Source: Candidatus Omnitrophota bacterium
Lineage (GTDB): Bacteria > Omnitrophota > Gorgyraeia > Zapsychrales > Zapsychraceae
Direction of reading: 5' to 3'
DNA length: 51,808 nucleotides
NCBI GenBank assembly: GCA_020429915.1
Contig: JAGQKV010000022.1
Coordinates: forward strand, 116,219-168,026
Shown: piece by piece, positions 41,452 to 48,895 of the stretch
How the letters are laid out: the number at the start of each line of letters is the position of its first letter
Position numbering within the stretch: position 1 is the first letter of the stretch
Program-made: the position numbers and the translations under genes
The notes under the pieces: generated by a model
What the model was told of the DNA's origin: nothing
Database searches by the model: none
The model's input: the letters and a program-made list of their open reading frames with translations, nothing else

Positions 41452-42821
41452 TGAAGATCACATTGATCAAACCGAATATCGGACGACTTGCGCACAGCCT
41501 GTATGTGGATGAAGGGCGCATGGAACCGCTGCAGCTGGGCGTCATCGCCGGATTGACCCCGCCGGACGTGGAGGTGGTTTTATTCGATGACCGGATGGAG
41601 ACCATCGACTACGATGATCCCACCGACCTCGCGGCCATCACCGTCGAGACCTACACCGCCCGTCGGGCGTATGAAATCGCGGCGGTGTTCCAGGAGCGGG
41701 GCGTGCCGGTGGTCATGGGCGGCATGCACGCCACGTTGATCCCGGACGAAGTCCGGCAGCACTGCGACGCACTCTTTATCGGCGACGCGGAATTGATGTG
41801 GCATGAGGTTGTCGAGGACGCCCGCCGCGGCAAGTTGAAAAAGGAATACCGTGCCCGGCCCGGTCGACCGCAACCGGGAACGCTCACACGCCGCGACATT
41901 TTCAAGGGCAAGGGATACTTGCCGGTGTCCTTGATGCAGTTCAGCCGCGGCTGTCGCTTTGCCTGTCATTTCTGCGCGATTAGTGTTTTTTTCAACAAGA
42001 CGCATTTCATCCGCGACGTAAAAGAGGTCGTCAAGGAGATCGAGTCGCAGGAGCGTAAACTCGTCTTCTTCGTTGACGATAACATCTTGTCCAATCATGA
42101 AGCCGCCAAGATCCTGTGCCGCGAACTGATTCCGTTGAAGATCCGCTGGATCTCGCAGGCCTCGATCGACATGACACAGGATCGCGAGCTGATGCGGCTG
42201 CTGGTCAAGAGCGGCTGTCTGGGGAACGTCATCGGGTTTGAATCCATCGACCCCGACAACCTGCGGTCGATGAAAAAGTCCTCCAATTTTATCGGTGGCT
42301 TTGACGACTACCGGACGCCGCTGAAGATCATCCGTGAATACGGGCTGCAGACTTGGGCGGCATTCACGCTGGGGCATGATCATGACACGCTCGAGTCGGT
42401 CAAGGCCACGGCCCGCTTTGCCATTGAGAACAAATTCTGTTTCGGCGCTTTTAATATCCTGATGCCCTATCCGAACACGCCGCTGTACGGGAAATTGGAA
42501 CGGGAGGGACGGCTGCTTTATGACGGCAAGTGGTGGCTGCATCCGGAGTACCGTTTCAATTACTGCGCCTTCCGCCCGGCGCGCATGAGTCCGGCGGAGC
42601 TGACCTCGGCCTGCTTCCGGGCGCGCCGCGATTTCAACAGCCTGGGTTCGATTATCTCACGCGGTCTCGATCCGGCGACCAATATGCGCTCTTTATACCG
42701 ATTTTTGTTTTACATGACTTACAATCCGTTGTACCGTAAGGAGACGTTCAAGAAGCAGGGGATGCGGTTCGGTCTGAGCAATCACCGCGCGGCCGAGCGT
42801 ATGGACCTGTTGAACGTGTAA
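41451..42821 (+). CDS. Cobalamin-binding-type radical SAM protein 4
   Basis: 456 residues. The ATG overlaps the previous stop (TGATG), which decides against the longer upstream frame. It has the same plan as protein 3: LAAITVETYTARRAYEIAAVFQERG and PVVMGGMHATLIPDEV, the cluster C168, C172, C175 in SRGCRFACHFC, VFFVDDNILSNHEAAK and GNVIGFESIDPDNLRSMKKSS, then AAFTLGHDHDT. The C-terminal part again holds MSPAELTSACFRARRDFNSLGSII. Both 3 and 4 end with a KKQGMxxG-type segment (KKQGMSLG and KKQGMRFG), strong evidence of recent duplication. Reaction unknown. Confidence 0.92.
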   Translation: MKITLIKPNIGRLAHSLYVDEGRMEPLQLGVIAGLTPPDVEVVLFDDRMETIDYDDPTDLAAITVETYTARRAYEIAAVFQERGVPVVMGGMHATLIPDEVRQHCDALFIGDAELMWHEVVEDARRGKLKKEYRARPGRPQPGTLTRRDIFKGKGYLPVSLMQFSRGCRFACHFCAISVFFNKTHFIRDVKEVVKEIESQERKLVFFVDDNILSNHEAAKILCRELIPLKIRWISQASIDMTQDRELMRLLVKSGCLGNVIGFESIDPDNLRSMKKSSNFIGGFDDYRTPLKIIREYGLQTWAAFTLGHDHDTLESVKATARFAIENKFCFGAFNILMPYPNTPLYGKLEREGRLLYDGKWWLHPEYRFNYCAFRPARMSPAELTSACFRARRDFNSLGSIISRGLDPATNMRSLYRFLFYMTYNPLYRKETFKKQGMRFGLSNHRAAERMDLLNV

Positions 42822-42825
42822 CCCT

Positions 42826-43500
42826 ATGAACCGATTCTTCCAAATCTACCAGTACGCCGTGCCGGCGGTGCTGTTTCCCGCCGGATATGTCCTGTGGCTG
42901 CAGCGCTTCGGCGGCAACCACGCCCTGGCGTGTCTGGTCCTGTCGCTGCCGGTGGTCTTCGGGTACGTCATCCCGGGGATCGGCACAAACTGTCTCAAGC
43001 TGTGGGAGTTCAACACGTGCGTGCGCGTGGGTCGCTACCGGCCGCATCACGGTTTTGTTTTCGGCACGGCGGTGAGCCTGTTCGGGCTGTTGTGCCATGA
43101 TCCGGCGGCCAACACGGTCGGCTTTACCGGACTGCTGCGCGCCGGGTTTATCCTGGGCAGCGTGATGGCCTTTTGGAACTGGCTGTACGACACGATCGCG
43201 GTGAAAGCGGATTTCATCCGGATCCATAAACCGCCGCACTATCACGGTGTCAGCACCGAGGCGGTCATTATGGAATACGCGCCGATCCTGTTCGGTGTGT
43301 TCGGATTTTGTTACGGGATTTTTGTGAACCTGACTTACCATTATCTTTTTCAACTTAACCAGGGCCACCTTTACTGGCCGTTCCTGTTTTGGGGAAATCT
43401 CAGTGTCCTGGTGATGCCGGTGCTCGTCTTTTGTTGTTTCTCGCTGGGTAAGTACGGGAAGTTCGGGATCGAATCAATCTTAAAAGGAGGAGAGAGATGA
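42826..43500 (+). CDS. Multi-pass membrane protein, function unknown
   Basis: 224 residues with about six hydrophobic segments. I recognise no family. Notable are histidines and charged residues in loops between the helices: RPHHGF near 72, then DFIRIHKPPHYHGVSTEAVIMEYAP near 130-155. These could bind a metal or a polar lipid head. The gene begins 4 bases after the last radical SAM gene and its stop overlaps the next start (ATGA), so it belongs to the operon. It may be an integral membrane enzyme or transporter of the pathway product. Confidence 0.75.
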   Translation: MNRFFQIYQYAVPAVLFPAGYVLWLQRFGGNHALACLVLSLPVVFGYVIPGIGTNCLKLWEFNTCVRVGRYRPHHGFVFGTAVSLFGLLCHDPAANTVGFTGLLRAGFILGSVMAFWNWLYDTIAVKADFIRIHKPPHYHGVSTEAVIMEYAPILFGVFGFCYGIFVNLTYHYLFQLNQGHLYWPFLFWGNLSVLVMPVLVFCCFSLGKYGKFGIESILKGGER

Positions 43501-43928
43501 ATTCCAAGGCAGTGGGATTACTGAAGATTTTTCTATGGTTTATCTGTTTGTTCCATATCGTCGTCGGGATCGGTCTAAACGTGTGGCCGGAAATGGCATC
43601 GCACATGGCCAAACTGTACGGGGTCAAGGTCCCGTTGACGCCGCAGTTGGTCTATCTGCTGAAGCCGTTGGGCGCGTTTATGTTCGCGCTGGGATTGTTC
43701 GCCATGATGGCGGCCAAGGACCCGCGCAAACATATCTCGACCGTTTACATCTTTGCGACGCTGTTTACGATTCGTGGGATGCACCGGTTGATTTTTCAGG
43801 ATGATATTCAACGGCTTTTTATGATCCCGTCCCAAAAGCTGATGACCGGCATGGCGGTGTTTATTGCGATGGCGGTCTTGCTGTTGGTCCTGGGCATGGC
43901 GGTCGGTAACCGCGGTTCCGCCGACTAA
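43497..43928 (+). CDS. Small four-helix membrane protein, function unknown
   Basis: 143 residues with a strong ribosome site (AAAGGAGGAGAG). Four hydrophobic segments are seen at about 8-28, 48-68, 78-98 and 115-136. The layout resembles small DUF-type membrane proteins related to the DoxX/DUF4345 group, but I cannot name a family. It overlaps the previous gene by four bases (ATGA), and the next gene follows after 16 bases. Likely a membrane partner in the operon. Confidence 0.7.
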   Translation: MNSKAVGLLKIFLWFICLFHIVVGIGLNVWPEMASHMAKLYGVKVPLTPQLVYLLKPLGAFMFALGLFAMMAAKDPRKHISTVYIFATLFTIRGMHRLIFQDDIQRLFMIPSQKLMTGMAVFIAMAVLLLVLGMAVGNRGSAD

Positions 43929-43944
43929 ACGGAGGCCCGCCGTC

Positions 43945-44865
43945 GTGGATAAAGGTTTTTTTCTCATCCTGTCGCTCGGCTGCCAGTTCGTCTTTCTGGC
44001 CGCCGATCTCATTGAACGCCGGCTCACCCGCGACCGGCGCCACGGCGCAGAGCCGCTCAAGCCCACGTCGCTGATGTTTCTGATCGGCGTTATCTTTGTC
44101 TACGGCGTAATCCAGTTCGGCGGACTGGCATTGATTCCGAAAACCGAGATTCTCCTCGAGGCGATACGCCGGCACCTGACCCTGCCGGTCCTGTTTCCGT
44201 CCGCATCACAAACCCTGACCGTATTCCAGTGGACGTTGCTCGGCATCGCCGGATTCTACATCGCCGGTTTCTGGGATTACATTGTACATCGCTTCATGAG
44301 CCACAGCCAGCCGTTGTGGTTTACCCATGAATATCATCACCTGCCCAATGAACTTTGCCTCGGACTGCCCGGCTTGTGCGTGCGGCCGTTCGTGGTTGTG
44401 GCGGTGCTGCCGTCGACGATCGGGACGCTGGTGACGATGTGCGCGGGCCTGGCGCTGTTGGGTCTGAACCGGTTGCCGCTGATGCCGTTGGTCTACGCGG
44501 TGATCTTCGCGCAGATGCTGATCCTGCTGGCCACGCATTCATCCTTTTTTTTGCAATTCCCCCGGATCCATCATATATTGAAGTACACCGCGATCACCAC
44601 GCCGCAGGAGCACGAACTGCATCATACGGTGGACTTGAAAGGTAATTACGGAAATTTCACCGTGCTGTGGGACAGGGTTTTCGGTACGTACCTTGATCCC
44701 CTGAAGGCCGAAAACCAGGGCCATCAGCTCGGCCTGTCCTATGACCAGGACTTCCTCGGCGCGATCACCATGGGGAAGTGGAAACTCCCCGCGGACCTGC
44801 GTGAGCGGTTTCAGGTGGGACGCTACTGTAATATCAATCACAAACCGACGGGTAAAGCGAGCTGA
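43945..44865 (+). CDS. Fatty acid hydroxylase / sterol desaturase family membrane enzyme
   Basis: 306 residues from a GTG with CGGAGG upstream (43930-43935); the longer frame from 43864 overlaps the previous gene. The histidine boxes of the diiron family are all present: H115-x4-H120 in HRFMSH, HEYHH (H128, H131, H132), HH at 209-210 in FPRIHHIL, and HELHH (H223, H226, H227). WDRVFGTYLDP near 240 is also typical. Such enzymes use O2 and a diiron site to hydroxylate or desaturate lipids. It probably modifies the lipid product of this operon. Oxygen dependence is noteworthy if the host is an anaerobe. Confidence 0.9.
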   Translation: MDKGFFLILSLGCQFVFLAADLIERRLTRDRRHGAEPLKPTSLMFLIGVIFVYGVIQFGGLALIPKTEILLEAIRRHLTLPVLFPSASQTLTVFQWTLLGIAGFYIAGFWDYIVHRFMSHSQPLWFTHEYHHLPNELCLGLPGLCVRPFVVVAVLPSTIGTLVTMCAGLALLGLNRLPLMPLVYAVIFAQMLILLATHSSFFLQFPRIHHILKYTAITTPQEHELHHTVDLKGNYGNFTVLWDRVFGTYLDPLKAENQGHQLGLSYDQDFLGAITMGKWKLPADLRERFQVGRYCNINHKPTGKAS

Positions 44866-44866
44866 C

Positions 44867-45715
44867 ATGACAAAATCTCCAAGAAAACCCAAAGAACCGC
44901 TACTGGCCCTTCTGTTGTCCGTCTGGATAATGGGTTTGGGGCAAATTTACACCGGTCTTGTTCTTCGCGGTTTGGTGATAATGGTCGTTCCTGCGCTACT
45001 GGCGATAATTCTCCTAATCTACATATTCCAACCGGATACCACCATAAATCAATTTGGGATGATAGCCATAGCAATATCTTTTTTGAGTTTTGTTATTTGG
45101 GTTTATATCGATTCATATATTAGCGCCAAGCGGTTTAATTTACGGAATCACCTTGAACGGAATATTACCAAGAGTAAGAGGATCCTTTTGATATGCGGGA
45201 TAATTATTGCTTATCTTCTTCCGGGGCCGTCACTACTCATGGCCTTGTATATTCGGGCCAATTTTATACAAGCCTTTAAAATTCCCTCCGGTGCCATGCG
45301 CATGGCCCTCCGGGAAGGGGACAGACTAATGGCCGACAAACGTCAGCCCCTTTTGTCGCGACTTAAGAGAGGAGATGTGATTGTCTTTGACTACCCGAAA
45401 GATCCGCAAAGAAAGTTTGTTAAACGCCTGATCGCATTCGGAGGAGAGTCAGTCGAAATTATTAAGGGAGATGTGTACATCAATGGACGGTTAGTCACGG
45501 AAGCGGAAATTAAAAATAACTATTACTACAATCAGGGTGCTTTTGGAGAAAGTGGCCGGCCAGTGGAAGTTCCGCCGGGATACCTCTATGTACTGGGTGA
45601 TAATAGCGGTGCCAGCCACGACAGCCGAATGTGGGGCTTTGTCCCGGAAGATAATGTGATCGGCATCGCTTACAAGATTTACTGGCCGCCTGAGAGATCA
45701 GGGCCCTTGCACTAA
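44867..45715 (+). CDS. Signal peptidase I-like protein lacking the usual catalytic serine
   Basis: 282 residues. About 110 N-terminal residues hold several membrane segments beyond the usual type; the peptidase part follows. Boxes around the catalytic lysine (RGDVIVFDYPKDPQRKFVKRLIAFGGESVEI, K186) and the late GDNSGASHDSRMWGFV are intact. The serine box is IPSGAMRMAL: where most type I signal peptidases have IPSGSMxPTL, this one has A143, and PTL is lost. S141 could in theory take over. It starts 1 base after the hydroxylase gene but its base composition is clearly more AT-rich than its neighbours, so it may have a different history. It may be inactive or specialised. Confidence 0.85.
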   Translation: MTKSPRKPKEPLLALLLSVWIMGLGQIYTGLVLRGLVIMVVPALLAIILLIYIFQPDTTINQFGMIAIAISFLSFVIWVYIDSYISAKRFNLRNHLERNITKSKRILLICGIIIAYLLPGPSLLMALYIRANFIQAFKIPSGAMRMALREGDRLMADKRQPLLSRLKRGDVIVFDYPKDPQRKFVKRLIAFGGESVEIIKGDVYINGRLVTEAEIKNNYYYNQGAFGESGRPVEVPPGYLYVLGDNSGASHDSRMWGFVPEDNVIGIAYKIYWPPERSGPLH

Positions 45716-45724
45716 GATGCGGAA

Positions 45725-45832
45725 AGGGTGTATGGGTATAAGAGTACATGGGTTGAAGAGTTGATGTCACTGCGCCATTTCTTGTACTAAAGTAACGGTC
45801 CAACCACCCATATACCCATACATTCATAAACC
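45725..45832. repeat. Intergenic palindromic repeat element B
   Basis: The arms are made of TATGGGT-like words with a perfect 11-bp inverted pair GTATGGGTATA (45730-45740) and TATACCCATAC (45811-45821). The centre (45760-45787) reads GTTGAT-N8-GCCATT-N2-TTGTAC, matching element A (minus strand, 14374-14401) at 21 of 28 positions by hand count. It fills the gap before the next membrane protein gene. Confidence 0.7.
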
Positions 45833-45856
45833 TATCGAAGTACTTCAAATCTCCTC

Positions 45857-47353
45857 ATGAACACCAAGCGTGACATCTGGATCTGTTCGTTACTCGGCCT
45901 CGGCGCACTGATTGTGCGCATGTTGCTCGTCAGCAAGGGGCCGTTCAGTCCGGAGTCGTTGAACCTGGCACTGAAGGCCGAACAGACCGTCGATACCCTG
46001 CAGCTGCAGTACATGTTCGGCACAGGTTACCCGCTGACGATGATCATCACCGCGGCGGCGGTCTTTGCCGGACGGTTCCTCGGCATCGACGATCCGGTGC
46101 TGTCCGCGAACTTGATGAGCGTCTATGCCAGTGCGCTGTCCATTCCCGTATTTTATTTACTCGTGAAACGTTTAACCGGTGTGCCCGCGGCCGTGATCGC
46201 GGCGGTCCTGCTGGCGGTCAGTCCGATTTATTTGGGGATCTCGGTCTACGCCAAGGGTCACGCGCTGGAGCTGATTTTTGCCTGCGGCGGTTTGTTGGCG
46301 TTGCTTGATTACAGTGAACGGCACGGGGCCAATGCGCTGTTTGTGAGCGCGCTGCTGTTCGGCTGTCTGGGTGGCGTGCGCGTGCAGGACCTGGTCTTCA
46401 TCGCCCCGGCGGCCGCGTACCTGATGTTTTTCTGGAACGCGAATAAAGGGCAGCGGCTCAGAGACATCGCGGCCGATGCCTGTATTCTCGGTGTCGCGGT
46501 GGTCGCGATCACAGTTGCGTTTCATCTGCCGTACCTGCTGGGAGCGGAGCGCGTGGCGTACCTCGAGCAGCTGGGGATGTTCCGCGGTCTGTCCTTTACG
46601 GCGGCGCACAGTCAGAGCTGGTTCGCGTCGTGGCCGTATTACCGCGAGTGGTTTCTCACCAATTTTACCGGCTTCGGCCTGCTCGCCGCCGGCGTCGGGC
46701 TCATACTGGCATGGCGTGCCGAACGGAAGATGGCGCTGCTCGCGCTGATCTGGTTTCTGGTGCCGTTCGGATTTTATCTGGTGATCGACACCACTATCCC
46801 GCGGCTCTTCGTAATCTTGTTACCGCCGGTGATCATCTGCGCCGCGTACTTTTTGGCCTACGGTTACCGCCGGCAGGGGATGACCGCCGCTGTCCTGGGT
46901 ACGCTCATCGCGGTGCTGCTGGCGGGCAGAATGCTCTTCAACATCTATCCGGCGCTGAAATACCGGAATTATCATGCCGTGGTGCCCGAGTACGTGCGCT
47001 GGGTCCGCGCGCAGGTTCCGCCGGACGCGCGCATTATCTGCAAGGACGATTTTATCTTCTACGAACATTATGGGGGTTTCGTCACGCTCAAACGCCCCAA
47101 TCCGCGCGGCGGGGACACCACCTATTTGGAAGTGTACCGCCGGGAACTCGAAAGGCTGATTGCCGCCGGAGTACCGGTGTATGTCAGCGGTGTGGGTTTG
47201 TACAGCTATGACCCAGGCCGCGTGGTGTCGGGATACCTGAAACGCTACTTTGATTTCCACGAAGTCGGCCGGCATCCCTATGAAATTTGGCACACCGGAG
47301 AATTACAGACGAGGGTGTTTGAGGATCCGTTGTATCAGGTGGTGTTGAAATAG
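45857..47353 (+). CDS. GT39-like (ArnT/PMT-type) membrane glycosyltransferase
   Basis: 498 residues with about ten or more hydrophobic segments in residues 5-350 and a soluble C-terminal part. The pattern fits GT-C enzymes that use polyprenyl-phosphate sugars: an early extracytoplasmic loop after helix 1 with PFSPESLNLALKAEQ, GTGYPLTMIITAAA near 56-68, and AVSPIYLGISVYAKGHALELIFACGGLLAL near 115-145. The acidic D/E normally needed in loop 1 could be E37 or a neighbour. The acceptor is unknown. No ribosome site is obvious. It stands alone between a repeat element and a small gene cluster. Confidence 0.75.
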   Translation: MNTKRDIWICSLLGLGALIVRMLLVSKGPFSPESLNLALKAEQTVDTLQLQYMFGTGYPLTMIITAAAVFAGRFLGIDDPVLSANLMSVYASALSIPVFYLLVKRLTGVPAAVIAAVLLAVSPIYLGISVYAKGHALELIFACGGLLALLDYSERHGANALFVSALLFGCLGGVRVQDLVFIAPAAAYLMFFWNANKGQRLRDIAADACILGVAVVAITVAFHLPYLLGAERVAYLEQLGMFRGLSFTAAHSQSWFASWPYYREWFLTNFTGFGLLAAGVGLILAWRAERKMALLALIWFLVPFGFYLVIDTTIPRLFVILLPPVIICAAYFLAYGYRRQGMTAAVLGTLIAVLLAGRMLFNIYPALKYRNYHAVVPEYVRWVRAQVPPDARIICKDDFIFYEHYGGFVTLKRPNPRGGDTTYLEVYRRELERLIAAGVPVYVSGVGLYSYDPGRVVSGYLKRYFDFHEVGRHPYEIWHTGELQTRVFEDPLYQVVLK

Positions 47354-47406
47354 GTGTGTCCGGGGTTGAGTGGGCGGGATTAGGCGGAGTCTGATACAAT
47401 ATCGGC

Positions 47407-47610
47407 ATGAAACGGCTGGCGCAAATTTCCGGTTTTGTGATATCGGTCGGCATTCTGGGAGCGATATTCTATTTTTGGTCCCGGGAGCAATACGAAGCAG
47501 CAGGCTACATCATGGCTGGATTTCTTTTTGTCAGTTATCTCGGCCGTGTGATTTATGCCTTGGTTTATGAGAAAAGAACGGGAAGGACACCTATGCATGA
47601 AGAATCGTGA
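47407..47610 (+). CDS. Small membrane protein, unknown
   Basis: 67 residues with two membrane segments at about 7-25 and 33-51, then a basic cytoplasmic tail (YEKRTGRTPMHEES). No family is recognised. The start has only a weak ribosome site. Its 3' end overlaps the start of the Imm33-like gene by 14 bases, which supports it being real. Both lie between fragments of the palindromic element family. Confidence 0.5.
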   Translation: MKRLAQISGFVISVGILGAIFYFWSREQYEAAGYIMAGFLFVSYLGRVIYALVYEKRTGRTPMHEES

Positions 47611-47956
47611 GGACATCGGTAGGCAGCAGAGGGAAATATGTGAGAAGTACGGCACATTGAATTTTACCCCACCGGAACACATGCGCGTGGGAATTAATGA
47701 AAATGTCCGTACCAGTCTTCAACCGATCAATGGATTAAGGAATCCCGTGGAAGGGATCGCGTCGGGTTGGTTCATCTGGGCCGGAGAGGAATGGTCGGAT
47801 GCCGATGATTTTTTTAAGCCCATTTGCATTTCACACCTCGAAGATTGGTGTCCACAGGTCATCAAATATCTCGCCTTGCCACCCGGGTATCGATTCCTGA
47901 TTGACGATAAAGGCTATGAAGATGTCTGGTATGATGAAAAATTGTTGGATATATGA
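47597..47956 (+). CDS. Imm33-like immunity-type protein
   Basis: 119 residues from ATG 47597; the upstream codons to 47555 lie inside the previous gene. The segment GIASGWFIWAGEEWSDADDFFKPICISHLEDWCPQVIKYLALPPGYRFLIDDKGYEDVWYD (residues about 54-114) is the pattern I know from proteins annotated as Imm33 (DUF2185) immunity domain. Such proteins are predicted to protect against polymorphic toxins, but many occur alone, as here; no toxin gene is nearby. The assignment is from memory of the pattern and should be checked. Confidence 0.65.
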   Translation: MKNREDIGRQQREICEKYGTLNFTPPEHMRVGINENVRTSLQPINGLRNPVEGIASGWFIWAGEEWSDADDFFKPICISHLEDWCPQVIKYLALPPGYRFLIDDKGYEDVWYDEKLLDI

Positions 47957-47964
47957 TGAGACGA

Positions 47965-47990
47965 CAACTCATACCCCCATCTACCCATAC
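47965..47990 (+). repeat. Solo right-arm fragment of the palindromic element family
   Basis: CAAC followed by CATACCCCCATCTACCCATAC-type words matches the right arm of element B (CAAC, then CACCCATATACCCATAC, 45801-45821). There is no core or left arm next to it. Confidence 0.5.
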
Positions 47991-48010
47991 AAAAATAAGT
48001 GGATCCTTCG

Positions 48011-48472
48011 ATGAATGACCAACAATTCCGCGCATATATTGACGAGTCGTACGCCTGGTTTGAGCAGCGCCAAGCCGCGCTACAGGCGGCGTACCCGCTG
48101 GCGCAAAGCCGTTTCGGCGGCTTTGATCAGGCGTCGGGCACATTGCAGTTGATCACCTCCGGGCAGGAGGAACTCTTGTTCCGGTATATTCAGATCGCCT
48201 CGTGGTCCAAGGCCAAGCAGACCTTTATGTGGGGGTGGGGGAACCAAACGGTGGACAAAGAACGCCGCAACGATTCCGCCCGGCTGAAGGAACTGGCGGC
48301 CAAGACCGGGCTCGACCTCTTTGAGAAACCCGTGTTCGTCGCCGACCCCGAAATGGCCCGCGAGATGATCACCCTCGCCGCCCGCCACCTTGACGTGCTC
48401 GGGATATACCGAGTGGAACAGGGGGAGTTGAGGATATTTCTTGGATTAGTGCCAGAATTTGGCAAGAAATAA
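48011..48472 (+). CDS. DUF6882-like protein
   Basis: 153 residues from ATG 48011; a GTG four codons earlier is possible. The segment IASWSKAKQTFMWGWGNQTVDKERRNDSARLKELAAKTGLDLFEKPVFVADPEMAREMITLAARHLDVLGIYRV (about 58-132) follows the pattern of the DUF6882 family, small cytoplasmic proteins of unknown role often found beside immunity-type genes. Here the Imm33-like gene is 54 bases upstream. No catalytic motif is visible. The family name is from memory. Confidence 0.65.
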   Translation: MNDQQFRAYIDESYAWFEQRQAALQAAYPLAQSRFGGFDQASGTLQLITSGQEELLFRYIQIASWSKAKQTFMWGWGNQTVDKERRNDSARLKELAAKTGLDLFEKPVFVADPEMAREMITLAARHLDVLGIYRVEQGELRIFLGLVPEFGKK

Positions 48473-48715
48473 TTTATCTTCGTTCAGCCTCCTAGGAAAT
48501 CCTGAAGTAGTTACAGAATAGTTGTATTTCATTCCATAAGAAATTGACATATAATGAGTTAAGAACTATTCATGTGTTATAATTTATTGTGTAAACTGAT
48601 ATGAGAGCATTTTGCATAATTTGATCCTTTGGTAGAGTACGATTCGCGCGGAAAAGAATGCATTGTGAAATTGTAGTGTAATATGGTAGGGTAATGTTAA
48701 TTCAAGGAGTCAAAA
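48473..48715. other. AT-rich non-coding gap
   Basis: 243 bases of strongly AT-rich sequence, unlike the rest of the window; the GC drop begins here and continues to 50284. A TTGACA at 48544-48549 has no -10 box at the right distance. The extended -10 box at 48575-48583 is the best promoter sign. No gene or stable hairpin is evident. Confidence 0.5.
48575..48583 (+). promoter_or_regulatory. Extended -10 promoter of the small-ORF/dGTPase unit
   Basis: TGTTATAAT is a perfect extended -10 box (TGn followed by TATAAT). The -35 region is weak, which is normal for this promoter type. It lies 133 bases before the ATG of the 49-residue gene. Confidence 0.55.
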
Positions 48716-48865
48716 ATGAGTCCATCAAAAAGCAAAAGTCAGTATGTTAAGGCTGCAAATGCCCAAACAGTGCGGCAGGTGGTAATACCTAAGAATATTC
48801 CTGCTGGCTATCAGGCATCGAAAAGTGGTGGCAAGATCGTGATATCTATCAAAAAGTCTCAGTAA
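48716..48865 (+). CDS. 49-residue basic protein upstream of the dGTPase-like gene
   Basis: A short frame of 49 codons with an excellent ribosome site, AAGGAG, seven bases before the ATG. It begins MSPSKSKSQYVKAANAQTVR and ends with KSGGKIVISIKKSQ; the middle holds QVVIPKNIPAGYQ. It is rich in lysine and serine and has no acidic residues, so it may bind nucleic acid or the partner protein. I recognise no family. The dGTPase-like gene begins 30 bases after its stop, and both share the AT-rich composition, so they probably form a two-gene unit. Confidence 0.65.
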   Translation: MSPSKSKSQYVKAANAQTVRQVVIPKNIPAGYQASKSGGKIVISIKKSQ

Positions 48866-48895
48866 AAGATTAATCCCTCCCGAAAATCTTTCCTC

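Noticed and set aside
45725-45832. Repeated TATGGGT words as a CRISPR array
   Set aside because: The words are too short, irregularly spaced and arranged as inverted arms; there are no unique spacers of constant size and no cas genes.
48544-48583. TTGACA plus TATAAT as one promoter
   Set aside because: The two boxes are 28 bases apart. The TATAAT is kept only as an extended -10 box.
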